Source: Acidobacteriota bacterium
Lineage (GTDB): Bacteria > Acidobacteriota > Terriglobia > Acidiferrales > UBA7541
Assembly: GCA_013289855.1 (NCBI GenBank)
Contig: JABCZD010000005.1
Location: 248,001-312,000 of the forward strand
Length of the DNA stretch: 64,000 nt
Direction: 5' to 3'
A model generated the notes under the pieces. The model had not been told where the DNA came from and did no database searches. It worked only from the letters and a program-made list of their open reading frames with translations. Numbering within the stretch: the stretch's first letter is position 1; the number at the start of each line of letters is the position of its first letter. Below, piece by piece: positions 27,501 through 35,617 of this stretch. Both the position numbers and the translations under genes were made by a program.

Positions 27501-28142
27501 AACCGCCCACAGCGCCTGGTGGTTAGCTACGTTTACAATCTGCCGTTCTTCAAAAATGCCACTGGCGTCGAGAAGGCGGTCCTGGGCGGGTGGGAAGTTA
27601 GCGGCATCACCACCTTGCAATCGGGATTGCCGTTTTCGATTATCGACTCCGCAGCGGGCACGGGATTCCTGGGAGCCGGCAGCACGCCGCTGCTGGGCGC
27701 CAACCTTGCCCCCGGCGCTACCATAGCCGGCGGGTACGCCAGCGGCAGCCTGACCAGCCGCATCAACAACGGGTATTTGAATCCGGCAGCGTTTGCACCG
27801 GCTCCGCTGCTGTATCCCTTCGATCCCGCGAATCCCGCGACCACCTGCGACCCGGTCCACAATCCGAACTTCTGCACGACCGGGTTCGGAGATTTACAGC
27901 GCAACGCGTATCACGGGCCGTTCCAGCAGAACTGGGACTTTTCCGCGATCAAGAATTTTCACATCACGGAGCGGCAGGCGGTGCGATTCACTGCCGACTT
28001 CTTCAACATCTGGAACCATCCGAACTTCGGCAATCCGCAAATCACGGACGTCGAAGCAATCAGCACCGGAGCTTTCGGCAAGATCAATACCACCCTCGGG
28101 CAACCGCGCTTGATTCAGTTCTCGCTGCGGTATTCGTTCTAG
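24537..28142 (+). CDS. Oar-like TonB-dependent receptor with carboxypeptidase-regulatory domain
   Basis: A 1201-residue outer-membrane receptor of the acidobacterial Oar type, importing large substrates such as glycans or peptides with energy from TonB. Signal peptide at 1-26. A carboxypeptidase-regulatory-like Ig fold (about 30-115: GAISGVVVDGSGGAVADAEV ... LPPGTYSVVVNKTGF) precedes the plug domain (about 130-250, with RINVNGQREDNNNYLIEGIS). The rest is a long beta-barrel rich in Asn/Gly loops and ends in Phe (LRYSF), the usual barrel-assembly signal. GAGGGG lies six bases before the ATG. No SusD-like partner lies next to it, so the substrate cannot be assigned. Confidence 0.93.
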   Translation: MQRTYRILAGMVFLFAALMMGGRAYAQGGATGAISGVVVDGSGGAVADAEVQIIDAKTDQIARKVPSGTDGTFVVTLLPPGTYSVVVNKTGFAEAKSADIEVRVTETTRITIPLKPGAVTETVEITAQVTNVDTSNPTTGQSITANTVRTLPLASQNFQQLLTLSAGAQSNLNNSTQLGRGDVRINVNGQREDNNNYLIEGISATDYNVAELANTPLPSPDAIQEFKVATSLYDASQGRNGGGNINAVLKSGTRNYHGDAYEFFRNDVLDANDFFLNASSQPKPPLQQNIFGGSLGGPVVTEKLGFFFVNYQGTRQKSGDSSGTIISTFIPYIPAADRSSAAAIAADCGVPSIDPVALALLQTKSTQFGAAAGGFLYPAPTEPAGTTPCSTVPFATSSPGNYNDNQFTATWDKEFNSGVDKLGARMFYSNSQTFEPFGAGGLQASLGGVIAPSDLNFPYTLPLRDRLFILSETHLFSPTLVNELRFGFNHINNSSLNGNPVTAEDVGIDRPTNNLTDSIYKFTFNSSGFQFGPTPQANQFQTQNNYTFLDTVSWVHGAHVLRVGGEIDFINLDKQFPQVFNGQLFFSNTATEGPLPGPTTDFQNFLVGAPQFSFGGGGVYNHQYKQNDFAAFVQDDWKVTKDLTLNLGLRTEIFGAWNDGDCHIGNVQSSLTLQGENPYVYPGCVNSLGVPGLTGDANGSTFYNQYSTGLGPRIGAAYDLFGKHTTTIRAGYGIYYAREDVGAVDQLSFNAPFLPIAFGGGGVNSLGSFFAGSPATNPNALPAAGVLNPVYLPCLSVLQNFPGNDTTQAANYANQAGCNGVGTINLFTLENPRDFKVPNTQQWNLTIQHSLGKKWVLEVGYVGTHGVHLRDTRDAIQSLSASTADPFTVNTADNGPEQILYNTFDNGPARTPTPGLNGYSGYQIFANDAWSRYNALQTTLSRRWTGGYFQAAYTWSKAIDATSTGNTAFNTAYNSQTDVNASKGLSDFNRPQRLVVSYVYNLPFFKNATGVEKAVLGGWEVSGITTLQSGLPFSIIDSAAGTGFLGAGSTPLLGANLAPGATIAGGYASGSLTSRINNGYLNPAAFAPAPLLYPFDPANPATTCDPVHNPNFCTTGFGDLQRNAYHGPFQQNWDFSAIKNFHITERQAVRFTADFFNIWNHPNFGNPQITDVEAISTGAFGKINTTLGQPRLIQFSLRYSF

Positions 28143-28170
28143 GGCGTTCGACGCGGATATGCCGGTTAGA

Positions 28171-28220
28171 GGAGCGCGGTTTTCCTTGCGAGAGCAGGGA
28201 CGCCGCGCTCCTTATTTTTT
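28171..28220 (+). terminator. Terminator after the TonB-dependent receptor
   Basis: A 9-bp perfect stem (GGAGCGCGG at 28171-28179 with CCGCGCTCC at 28203-28211), 23-base loop, then TTATTTTTT. It starts 29 bases after the receptor stop. Confidence 0.8.
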
Positions 28221-28250
28221 GCTAGAGTGAAACGCGGAGGAATTTGGGAT

Positions 28251-28820
28251 ATGGGGGAGGTCATTGGCGGCGCAGGGGCGCGGGTTAGCTTGCTGGAGCG
28301 CGAGGCGGTGACGCCGGAGGCAGCGGCGATGTATGACGCTTTGCTGGCGCAGCGCGGGGTGGTACCGAATATGTTCAAAGTGCTGGCGCACGCGCCGGGG
28401 ATCGCGCAAGGCGTGGCGGGATTTTTGAAGCCGCTACTGAGTGACGGCGCTCTGAGCGGATGGTACAAAGAGCTGGTGGCGGTGCGTATTTCGACGCTGC
28501 ACGAATCGGAGTATGCCATTCGCGCGCACGCGGCATCGGCGAAAAAAAAGGGCGCGAGCGACGAACAAATCGCCGGGGTGCGGGATTTTCCGAATGGTCC
28601 GTATAGTGAAAAAGAAAAGCTTGGGTTCCGGCTGGCCGACCGGCTGCATCGCGGTCCGCGTGAAGTCGACGACGGTTTTTACAGCGAGCTGCGCAAACAT
28701 TTTAGCGAGGACGAGGTTATCGAACTATTTCTGACTGCGGCGGCGTTTGAAATGTTTCCGAGGTTTATCGATGGCTTGCGCATTCCGGTGACGCCGTTGC
28801 CCGCGGCCAAAACTGCGTGA
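28251..28820 (+). CDS. AhpD-like / carboxymuconolactone decarboxylase family protein lacking the CxxC
   Basis: An all-helical AhpD-fold protein of 189 residues. The region GWYKELVAVRISTLHESEYAIRAHAASAKKKG aligns with the active-site helix that in AhpD reads C-x-x-C followed by His, but both Cys positions are Ser and Ala here (SEYA), while the later His remains. Peroxidase activity is therefore unlikely. The second half (about 110-180) continues the helical repeat. I start it at ATG 28251, ten bases after GGAGG, not at the upstream GTG 28227. The aminotransferase gene follows 87 bases downstream. Confidence 0.82.
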   Translation: MGEVIGGAGARVSLLEREAVTPEAAAMYDALLAQRGVVPNMFKVLAHAPGIAQGVAGFLKPLLSDGALSGWYKELVAVRISTLHESEYAIRAHAASAKKKGASDEQIAGVRDFPNGPYSEKEKLGFRLADRLHRGPREVDDGFYSELRKHFSEDEVIELFLTAAAFEMFPRFIDGLRIPVTPLPAAKTA

Positions 28821-28907
28821 GATAGGCGACCCGCGAGATTTATTGCGCGGCCGACCGCCGTGCGTAGAAATCCGTTACGGGTGATAATATTCTGGCTGGC
28901 CAAACTT

Positions 28908-30107
28908 ATGTCCCTAACCACACCATCACGAAAAATTGCCACACGGGTTGCACAGCTTACCGGCGAAGGCGCGCTGGCGGTCTATAGCCGTGCTAAGGAA
29001 CTAGAGCGCGCCGGCAAATCGATCATTCACCTGGAATTGGGCGAGCCGGACTTTCACCCCGCGAAGCCGGTGGTAGAGGCGTTGCGCACAGCGGTTTCAG
29101 AAGGCCGCGACCGCTACTGCGCGACGCGTGGCGTGCCGGCGTTGCGCGAAGCCATTGCCGAATATCTGAAGCGCACGCGGCGGCTGGATGTTACCTCGGA
29201 ACAAGTTTTGGTGGCGCCGGGCTGCAAAATGGCGTTGTCGCTGGCCATGATGGCGCTGATTGAACCCGGCGACGACGTGCTCTATCCCGATCCAGGATTT
29301 CCCATTTATCCCTCATTCACGCGCGGGCTGGGCGCCAAGGCCGTGCCGTTTGCGTTGCGGGAAGAGAATCAATTTCAGCCGGATCTGGCGGAGATTTCCG
29401 CGAAAATTACCAGCAAGACGCGCATGCTGATTTTCAATTCGCCGAATAATCCCACCGGGACGGTTTTTGACCGCAGCGTGCTGGAGAAATTGGCGGCATT
29501 GGCGGTGCGGCACGACTTGTGGGTGCTGTCCGACGAAATTTATGCGCGAATCCTGTTTGGCGGGGAATATCAGTCCATTTGGGCGCTGCCCGGGATGGCG
29601 GAACGCACCGTCATCATTGATGGCTTTTCGAAAAGTTTTGCGATGACCGGATGGCGGCTGGGGTATGCGGTGGCTGCGAAGCCGGTGATTGATGCCATGG
29701 ATTTGTTGGTGCTGAATACGTTTACCTGCGCGGCAGAGTTCACGCAATTGGCGGCGGTGGAAGCGCTGCGCGACGCGACGCATGCGGTAGAAGCCATGGT
29801 AGAGGAGTATCGGCAGCGGCGTGATCTGTTCGTCGCGGGGCTGAATCGCATTCCGGGATTTCGCTGCCAGCAGCCGGATGGCGCTTTTTATGCGTGGGTG
29901 AATGTTGAAGATACGGGATTGCCGGCCGAGGAAGTCGCGCGTCTCTTGCTTGAAGAAGGCGGCGTGGCGGGTATCGCAGGGGCGGCATTTGGCGCGGAAG
30001 GGAAAAATTATTTGCGATTTTCGCTGGTCAGCGCGCCCAAGTTGCTGGAGGAGGCACTGAAACGCGTTGCCGCCGTGGCGGCGAGTTGGGCGGCGGTTTC
30101 TAAATAA
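28908..30107 (+). CDS. PLP-dependent class I/II aminotransferase
   Basis: An aspartate-aminotransferase-fold enzyme of 399 residues. Visible landmarks are LELGEPDFHPAKPV near the start, FNSPNNPTGT for the cofactor-binding Asn, SDEIYARILF with the Asp and Tyr that hold the PLP ring, and DGFSKSFAMTGWRLGY with the Schiff-base Lys and phosphate-binding Arg. Subgroup AT-I gamma is likely, and the amino-acid substrate is unknown. The start at 28908 (MSLTTPSRKI) fits the family; the frame is open to a GTG at 28860, which would add 16 residues. It is probably in one unit with the AhpD-like gene. Confidence 0.9.
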   Translation: MSLTTPSRKIATRVAQLTGEGALAVYSRAKELERAGKSIIHLELGEPDFHPAKPVVEALRTAVSEGRDRYCATRGVPALREAIAEYLKRTRRLDVTSEQVLVAPGCKMALSLAMMALIEPGDDVLYPDPGFPIYPSFTRGLGAKAVPFALREENQFQPDLAEISAKITSKTRMLIFNSPNNPTGTVFDRSVLEKLAALAVRHDLWVLSDEIYARILFGGEYQSIWALPGMAERTVIIDGFSKSFAMTGWRLGYAVAAKPVIDAMDLLVLNTFTCAAEFTQLAAVEALRDATHAVEAMVEEYRQRRDLFVAGLNRIPGFRCQQPDGAFYAWVNVEDTGLPAEEVARLLLEEGGVAGIAGAAFGAEGKNYLRFSLVSAPKLLEEALKRVAAVAASWAAVSK

Positions 30108-30214
30108 AAGCTCTGTGACGTGAACGTTGCGCACGCGAGTTTTAAAGCGGCGTTGCGAGAGCGGCGTGGATTGGCAGTCATCAAGAAACAACGAAACGAA
30201 AACAAAGAGGCGAA

Positions 30215-31573
30215 ATGAACCAGTTGACGCGATGGGCTTATAGCGCGGTTGCGGCCACGGCGATGGCGGGGATGTTTCTGGGCGGCGCTGCGACGTCGCG
30301 CGCGCAATCGCGGCCGTTTGCCGGGCCCGGGGTGCAGAAAACCTACGAGCATCTGCTGGCGGAGATCGAGAAAATCCCCTTGTACGACAATCATGCGCAC
30401 CCTGGATTTGGCGACGACACCGACGTGGACGCCATGGCCGCGCCGCCGGACGAGAGCAGTACGCTGCGCATCCGCGACGACAATCCGGAGTTCGTAGTGG
30501 CCGCAAAAGCGTTATTCAATTATCCCTACGACGACTTCAAGCCGGAGCACGCCAAGTGGCTGGCGGAGAAAAGTAAAGCCGCGGAAAAATCCGGCGACCC
30601 GAAATACTTCGACGGCATCCTCGACAAGCTGAATATCGAGACGTGCCTGGCCAATCGCGCCATGATGCCCGGGTATCTGGATAGCAAGCGATTTCATTGG
30701 GTATTTTTTGTGGATTCGTTTTTCTATCCCTTCGACAACAGCGAGCGAACCGCCAGCACGCCGGACATGGGCGTGTACATTCCATTGCAGGAAAAAATGC
30801 TAGGGCGTTATAAACAGCTGGAGAACGTCCAGGGCTTGCCCGGCGATCTAGCCGGCTACGAGGGCTTTGTCCGGCGCACCATGGCGGATAATCAGAAGCT
30901 GCGCGGCGGCGTGGCCATCAAGTTTGAGGCGGCGTATTTTCGCTCGCTTTATTTTACGGACCCGCCGCGGGCGACGGCCGAAGCCATCTACAACAAATAT
31001 CGCGGCGGCGGCGTGCCGTCCGCGGAAGAATATCGCGTGTTTCAGGATTATATTTTTCGTGTGTTGATCGATCAGGCGGAAAAGCTGAATCTGCCAGTGC
31101 ATTTCCACAGCGCCGTGGGCATCGGAGATTATTTCAGTTTACGGCAAGGGAATGTGTTGAACCTGGAAAATGTGCTGCGCGATCCGCGTTACAAGCACGT
31201 CAATTTTGTGCTGTTACATGGGGGCTGGCCGTATTACAAGGAAGCCGCGCTGCTGACGGCGGTAAAGAATGTGTACCTGGACACGTCGTTGCAGTCCGAG
31301 CTGCTGTATCCCTCGCAGCTCAAGGAAGTGTTGAAGCAGTTGGTGACGCTGTTTCCCGACAAAATGATGTTTGCGACGGATGCGTTCCCGTTCAGCGATG
31401 CGCTGGGAGCGGAGGAAAGCTTCTGGATAGCGACGTACACTTCGCGTACGGCGCTGGCGGCAGCGCTCGCCGAGCTGGTTTCGGAAGGCGCGTTCAGCGA
31501 AGAAAAAGCTTTGGAGATTGCGCATCTGTATTTGCATGACAATGCGGCAAAACTTTACGGAGAAAAGAAATGA
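30215..31573 (+). CDS. Exported amidohydrolase-2 family metal-dependent hydrolase
   Basis: A 452-residue TIM-barrel hydrolase with a signal peptide (about 1-30, cleaved near AATSRAQ). The metal-binding start is LYDNHAHPGF (His-x-His). Further ligands appear as VHFHSAVG, LLHGGWPYY and the catalytic Asp in FATDAFPFSD. Such enzymes hydrolyse or decarboxylate ring and carboxylate substrates, and the substrate here is unknown. The stop overlaps the ATG of the cupin gene (ATGA), so the two act together or at least are made together. Confidence 0.88.
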   Translation: MNQLTRWAYSAVAATAMAGMFLGGAATSRAQSRPFAGPGVQKTYEHLLAEIEKIPLYDNHAHPGFGDDTDVDAMAAPPDESSTLRIRDDNPEFVVAAKALFNYPYDDFKPEHAKWLAEKSKAAEKSGDPKYFDGILDKLNIETCLANRAMMPGYLDSKRFHWVFFVDSFFYPFDNSERTASTPDMGVYIPLQEKMLGRYKQLENVQGLPGDLAGYEGFVRRTMADNQKLRGGVAIKFEAAYFRSLYFTDPPRATAEAIYNKYRGGGVPSAEEYRVFQDYIFRVLIDQAEKLNLPVHFHSAVGIGDYFSLRQGNVLNLENVLRDPRYKHVNFVLLHGGWPYYKEAALLTAVKNVYLDTSLQSELLYPSQLKEVLKQLVTLFPDKMMFATDAFPFSDALGAEESFWIATYTSRTALAAALAELVSEGAFSEEKALEIAHLYLHDNAAKLYGEKK

Positions 31574-31941
31574 GCGGCCCTGGCGAACTGAAATACATTC
31601 CGTGGAATCAAGTGACGCGCGAGCAACTGAATCCCAAGATCGACAGAGAGATGGTGGTGGGCGAGCAGATTATGCTGGCGCGCGTGATGATTAAAAAGGG
31701 CGGACACGTGCCGCTGCATCACCACATAAACGAACAAGTTACCTACATTCTGGAAGGCTCGCTAAAATTTGCTGTGGACGGACGGGAAATCGTGGTGAAT
31801 GCGGGAGAAGTATTATGCATTCCGCCGAACATGCCGCATGAGGCCTGGGCGCTCGAAGACACGGTGGACTTGGATGTATTTAATCCGCCGCGCCAAGATT
31901 GGCTGAACAAGACCGACGACTATTTACGGCACGGCCGGTAG
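31570..31941 (+). CDS. Single-domain cupin protein
   Basis: A 123-residue cupin with the two motifs in place: HVPLHHHINEQVTYILEGSL (three His and a Glu as metal ligands) and PPNMPHEAWALED (the fourth His). No signal peptide, so it is cytoplasmic while its coupled partner, the amidohydrolase, is exported. It may be a small dioxygenase or isomerase, or a ligand-binding protein. Translation is coupled to the upstream gene by a four-base overlap. Confidence 0.88.
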   Translation: MSGPGELKYIPWNQVTREQLNPKIDREMVVGEQIMLARVMIKKGGHVPLHHHINEQVTYILEGSLKFAVDGREIVVNAGEVLCIPPNMPHEAWALEDTVDLDVFNPPRQDWLNKTDDYLRHGR

Positions 31942-31942
31942 G

Positions 31943-32022
31943 CCTGGCACGTGAATGGGGCGTTGTAGCGTCTTCGGGTGTAGCGTGGGCCCGCCTACCC
32001 CCTTTGCTTTAGGCGTGCCAGG
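31943..32022. repeat. 9-bp inverted repeat with 62-base spacer
   Basis: CCTGGCACG (31943-31951) and CGTGCCAGG (32014-32022) flank a segment containing two GTAGCGT motifs, directly after the cupin stop. It may be the remains of a small mobile or palindromic element. Confidence 0.6.
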
Positions 32023-32115
32023 TGCGAAAGGGCATAGACAAATGGCCTCCGTCTTGCTTACCGTAGCTAGGTGGCTTATTCCTGGCGTGGGAGTAGCCCG
32101 CCGAGGGGAATGATG

Positions 32116-32895
32116 ATGAAGCGACTATTGGCAGGGGCAATCCTGATTTTGGGTAGTGTGTCTGTGATGCAGGCGCAGGAAATGGCGGGCGCTGGCGTCG
32201 CACTGCAGCCAGCCGCCAGCAGTAATGTTGCCGCGATGTCTGATACGCGCTTCCCGGTGGCTTCCGCGGTGCGCGATGCCGGTGACTTGTTTGGATCCGA
32301 CGCGATATCTACGGTGAGTACGACTGCCTCGCTGGTGGGCTCGAGCAGCGCGGAGTTCGCAGTGCCAGGTCCCGTGCCTTCCGCGGCCCTTCCGAGCGAG
32401 CCCGAGCCTGCTCCGGACCCGAAATTTATTTACGGTGGACGCGACGACTATCGCTGGCAGTTGGGCTTGGGCGCCGGTTGGGAGCGTTTCCGTTCTTCGA
32501 TATTCAACGCCAGCGCCGTCGGGGTTAATACTTCCATTTCGTACTACCTGAATAATTGGCTGGGTATCGAGGGCAATGCGCTGGCGGCGTTCGCGCCCAC
32601 GATTTTCGATGACGACCCCGTTAGACTGTTCAATTTCACCGCCGGTCCGAGAATTGCGTGGCGGCAACGGCGTTGGGAGCCGTGGCTGCATGGCTTGGTT
32701 GGATTCGCCCATGAGCAGCCCCAGACATCGGAAGGCAGCAGGAATTCGTTCGCCTCGCAGGTTGGCGGTGGCGCGGATTATCGCATCAACCCGCGGCTGT
32801 CGCTGCGGTTGCAGGGCGATTGGTTGCACACCTCATTTTTCAGCCAGTCGCAGAACAACTTCGTGCTGGTCGGCGGTATCGTAGTGCACTTCTAG
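32116..32895 (+). CDS. Outer-membrane beta-barrel protein (small porin/OmpA-like)
   Basis: About 260 residues with a signal peptide (to about 21, VSVMQAQ). An Ala/Ser/Pro-rich, probably flexible stretch of about 90 residues follows. From RDDYRWQLGLGAGWERFRS on there are alternating hydrophobic strands typical of an eight-stranded barrel (VNTSISYYLNNWLGIEGNAL, FTAGPRIAWRQ, FVLVGGIVVHF), ending in Phe. Three consecutive ATGs (32110, 32113, 32116) follow GAGGGG; the third has the best spacing. It could be an OmpA-transmembrane-type or opacity-like protein; function unknown. Confidence 0.78.
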   Translation: MKRLLAGAILILGSVSVMQAQEMAGAGVALQPAASSNVAAMSDTRFPVASAVRDAGDLFGSDAISTVSTTASLVGSSSAEFAVPGPVPSAALPSEPEPAPDPKFIYGGRDDYRWQLGLGAGWERFRSSIFNASAVGVNTSISYYLNNWLGIEGNALAAFAPTIFDDDPVRLFNFTAGPRIAWRQRRWEPWLHGLVGFAHEQPQTSEGSRNSFASQVGGGADYRINPRLSLRLQGDWLHTSFFSQSQNNFVLVGGIVVHF

Positions 32896-32914
32896 AGGGA
32901 TCGGATTTCTGCAT

Positions 32915-33967
32915 TTAGTAAATGCCGTGCGTGGATCCGTTCCCGTGTAATTCTCCGTTCGTCGCGGAGAGCTGGTACTCATCCCCTGTTGTTCCCGTCC
33001 ATTTGTTCAAATCGAACGTTCCGCCCGCAGGAATGCGGTGCACCGAAATTCCGGAAATGCGCAAAGGTGTTCTTGCGTGACACAACTCTGGCGCATGGCT
33101 GGCCTCCAGAAAATATGCTGGACCATTGCCCACCACCTTCGTTGTTCCATCGGTTTCGAGAAGCACCGCGGCATTTTCTTCCACAGCAATCGCGCGAACG
33201 CGGTTGGTCCAGCCATCCTGGAGGATGCGTGCCATGAAGACCACCAACCGGCCCATGCGGTCGCGCTTGACGAAGTGGGTGTCGGTGATGATCCCAGCAA
33301 GCTGAGGTATCCGCAGAAAGTCTCGCGAGAGCGTCACCTTGTTACCGTAGGGATCGGCCAAAGCTTCGGGCGAGTGAATGGTATCGATCATGGAAGAAAA
33401 TGAAAATTCACCAAGGATTGCCAGACCGGCGCTGGAGCCTCCGAGAGGCTTACCGGCGGCGATGTGTCGGTTCAGTGCGTCTTGCGCGGGTGTGTCTTGC
33501 CAAAAGCGGATGTAGTTGGATTGGTCGCCACCGGCAAAAAAAATCGTCTGTGCGTGACCGATGATGGAAATAAGTTTGGGGTCTTCGGAATCGTCGCGGC
33601 CCGCGAACACGATGGTGGCCACGGAGTTCAGCGGGCATACAGCCTTGATTTCTTCGTTTACCTGTTTGGCGTAGGCGTCGTCCGTGTCGGCGCGCAGAAT
33701 CAAAAAATCTCCGCCATTGGTGCGTTCGCAGAGAAAATGAAACGCGGGATCTTGCTGCGAACCTCCGCCCATCAGTGCAAACCCCGGACGGGGCTTGACG
33801 TCACTGTCCGCTGCATTTCCGATGCGAAAGTATTTCCATTTGGCGGGCTCGGGCGCCGCTGCTGCGGCCGTTGACGACGGCGGGCTCTGGGCGACAAGGA
33901 GCAGCCTTGAGGTTGCAAAGAATGTTGCAACGAGTGCGAAACTCAGGAAAACATCACGCAAGGTCAT
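32915..33967 (-). CDS. Exported cyanophycinase-like peptidase (family S51)
   Basis: A 350-residue serine hydrolase related to cyanophycinase and peptidase E, which cut isoaspartyl or cyanophycin beta-linkages. A signal-type hydrophobic N-terminus (about 8-28) points to export. FALMGGGSQQDPAF near residue 64, TIFFAGGDQSNYIRFW, and the nucleophile motif GGSSAGLAI (Ser179) followed by DTHFVKRDRMGRL supply the family core. The C-terminal 80 residues form the beta-rich end typical of cyanophycinases. An extracellular enzyme would let a heterotroph use released cyanophycin as nitrogen source; this is inference. The stop is 20 bases from the convergent barrel gene. Confidence 0.85.
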   Translation of the reverse strand: MTLRDVFLSFALVATFFATSRLLLVAQSPPSSTAAAAAPEPAKWKYFRIGNAADSDVKPRPGFALMGGGSQQDPAFHFLCERTNGGDFLILRADTDDAYAKQVNEEIKAVCPLNSVATIVFAGRDDSEDPKLISIIGHAQTIFFAGGDQSNYIRFWQDTPAQDALNRHIAAGKPLGGSSAGLAILGEFSFSSMIDTIHSPEALADPYGNKVTLSRDFLRIPQLAGIITDTHFVKRDRMGRLVVFMARILQDGWTNRVRAIAVEENAAVLLETDGTTKVVGNGPAYFLEASHAPELCHARTPLRISGISVHRIPAGGTFDLNKWTGTTGDEYQLSATNGELHGNGSTHGIY

Positions 33968-33979
33968 TTGGCAGAGGAT

Positions 33980-34507
33980 TTATTTCGCGGGTAGCGGAAG
34001 GATATACTTGTTCAGATCTATTGATTTCCAATCGCCGCTGATTATGCCCGCGCGAATTTGTGCGGCGGTTTTGCCGGCATGCGATTGTTCGTAGGTATAA
34101 AAATCCTCAGCCATGCAGACGTTGCACATCGAACCGTGGTGGCCGGCAAAACAATCGAGCAGACTGCCGTGTCCCTCGCTGCGATCGCAGTGGCAATAAC
34201 AGGGCTGCTGGTAAAGCAATTTTCTGATGCGTGCCGCTACGGTGTAAGCATTCTGGACCAGCGTGGTCGTGAATTGCATCGGATCCAGCGTGTTCGGCAG
34301 CGGGCTGCGCGGCAACTGGGTGTGAAACGCGGGAGTCGGTTCGTTTCCTGCGGGAAGCGACATGTCCATTGCCGGTGCATTTTGACTTTGGGGTTGTGGA
34401 GATGGACGCGTCGCGGCATGCTGGGGCAACGCGAGCAGCACGATCGTCGTCACCACCAACAAAAATCCCGCGATCACTTTCTGTTTTACGAGCTGCCTCA
34501 CGAGCAT
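33980..34507 (-). CDS. Exported PCYC-motif protein (PCYCGC-like family)
   Basis: A 175-residue protein with an N-terminal membrane anchor or signal (about 10-28) and a Pro/Gln-rich linker. The conserved part is QQPCYCHCDRSEGHGSLLDC followed by GHHGSMCNVCM: six Cys and several His in the pattern of PCYCGC-motif proteins, whose function is not known. The residues could bind a metal or a heme-like cofactor. It ends with the short amphipathic segment AGIISGDWKSIDLNKYILP. It follows 12 bases upstream of the cyanophycinase gene on the same strand and may be cotranscribed. Confidence 0.8.
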   Translation of the reverse strand: MLVRQLVKQKVIAGFLLVVTTIVLLALPQHAATRPSPQPQSQNAPAMDMSLPAGNEPTPAFHTQLPRSPLPNTLDPMQFTTTLVQNAYTVAARIRKLLYQQPCYCHCDRSEGHGSLLDCFAGHHGSMCNVCMAEDFYTYEQSHAGKTAAQIRAGIISGDWKSIDLNKYILPLPAK

Positions 34508-34573
34508 AAAAATCCCCCGGCGACTGCAACCTCACAACGAGACGAGCCGCGATCCGGAAATGTCACGGACAAA

Positions 34574-35314
34574 CTACGACGCCAATATAGGGTGACGCAC
34601 GACGCGCGGACCCGGTTTCTTATCCATCGAACCGGTCGCACCAGTTGTAACGGTTGGGCGCCCATCCACGTGACGTGCGCGCAGATGTCGCTGCACGCGC
34701 CTCCCCCAGCCGCGTACAAACGCGAAATTCATGGTGCCACCGACCGCCGAACTGGCCAGCGGAATAAGTCTCGCCGCCCATTTTTCGGCGGATTCCACGC
34801 CAATTTTCACGGCCAGCCGCTGGGCGATGCGCGGAATCAATTTTTCCAGGATTTGCTTTTCCGCGAAGTCCTTGCCGAGGTCTACGCCCGCGGCCGCGGC
34901 CGCGGCCTTCCACATTTCCAGGCGTTCACCGCGCGAGGAACTGTCGAAGCCGTACAACAGGCTCAAGCGCTGAATGAGGCGCAGAGTGATCAGCGTCAGA
35001 AAGCTGGCGTCTGGCAACAAGGTGATTATGCCGCCCAAGCCGAAGCCAGCGCCTTCCGCAGCCGCTAGGCGTTCCGCATCGCGGATCAGTTTCTTGGCAA
35101 TGGCGTCAAGACGCTCGATGGGCACATCGCGCATGCGCGTAAAGTCCGGCACCCACAGACCGTGCTTGTTGGCCAGGTGCTTCCGAAAGTCGTCAGGCTT
35201 TATTTCCACGGAGCGCAATCCGCGCAGCAGGCTGAAGCGCACAAATGCGCCCGCGCTGCGGCCGATGAGAGAACCGCCGCCGAGTTTGGGTAGTTTGGCC
35301 ATCCCTTTTAGCAT
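34574..35314 (-). CDS. EcsC family protein
   Basis: A 246-residue protein matching the EcsC family: an N-terminal basic segment, a helical body with AEGAGFGLGGIITLLPDASFLTLI (hydrophobic hairpin typical of EcsC) and a C-terminal LASSAVGGTMNFAFVRGWG block. EcsC in Bacillus accompanies an ABC transporter, but many homologues stand alone. Start choice is uncertain; the frame is open to 35410, but the family-like sequence begins around MLKGMAKLPK. It contains, within the coding strand, a near copy of the right half of palindromic element A (35142-35160). Confidence 0.8.
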   Translation of the reverse strand: MLKGMAKLPKLGGGSLIGRSAGAFVRFSLLRGLRSVEIKPDDFRKHLANKHGLWVPDFTRMRDVPIERLDAIAKKLIRDAERLAAAEGAGFGLGGIITLLPDASFLTLITLRLIQRLSLLYGFDSSSRGERLEMWKAAAAAAGVDLGKDFAEKQILEKLIPRIAQRLAVKIGVESAEKWAARLIPLASSAVGGTMNFAFVRGWGRRVQRHLRARHVDGRPTVTTGATGSMDKKPGPRVVRHPILAS

Positions 35315-35617
35315 CCTAAGGCGATTAGAACCGCATAGCAAGCGCCGCGTTGTGCGGCCCTGTTGTGTCGGAGGCAGTGTAGGTACAGAGTCCCCAACAT
35401 GGGCCAACATAGGCCATGATGCGAATCTGCAACGACCTCAGGAATGATCTCCGAGAACAGGAGCAATCCTGAATCCAAACGGGCACCCCACTCATCGTAG
35501 GTGCTTACGCTGCGGCCTGATCTGAAGTACTTGGCCGGGGGAGTTGCCCGGAACGCGGCATTGGACCCGCGGTCCTACTTGACGCGGCGAGGTTTTTCGG
35601 TAAACTGCGGATTCGCC
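35315..35617. other. 303-base divergent intergenic region
   Basis: Between the EcsC gene and the small 35618 gene. Apart from the promoter at 35579-35606 I see no recognisable element. Imperfect repeats of GGCC/GCC-rich text occur, but no clean hairpin. Confidence 0.5.
35579..35606 (+). promoter_or_regulatory. Candidate promoter for the small HTH-like gene
   Basis: TTGACG (35579-35584), 16-base spacer, TAAACT (35601-35606). It lies only 11 bases before the ATG at 35618, so the transcript would have almost no leader. It shares -35, -10 and part of the spacer (AGGTTTTTCGG) with the promoter at 36147. Confidence 0.45.
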
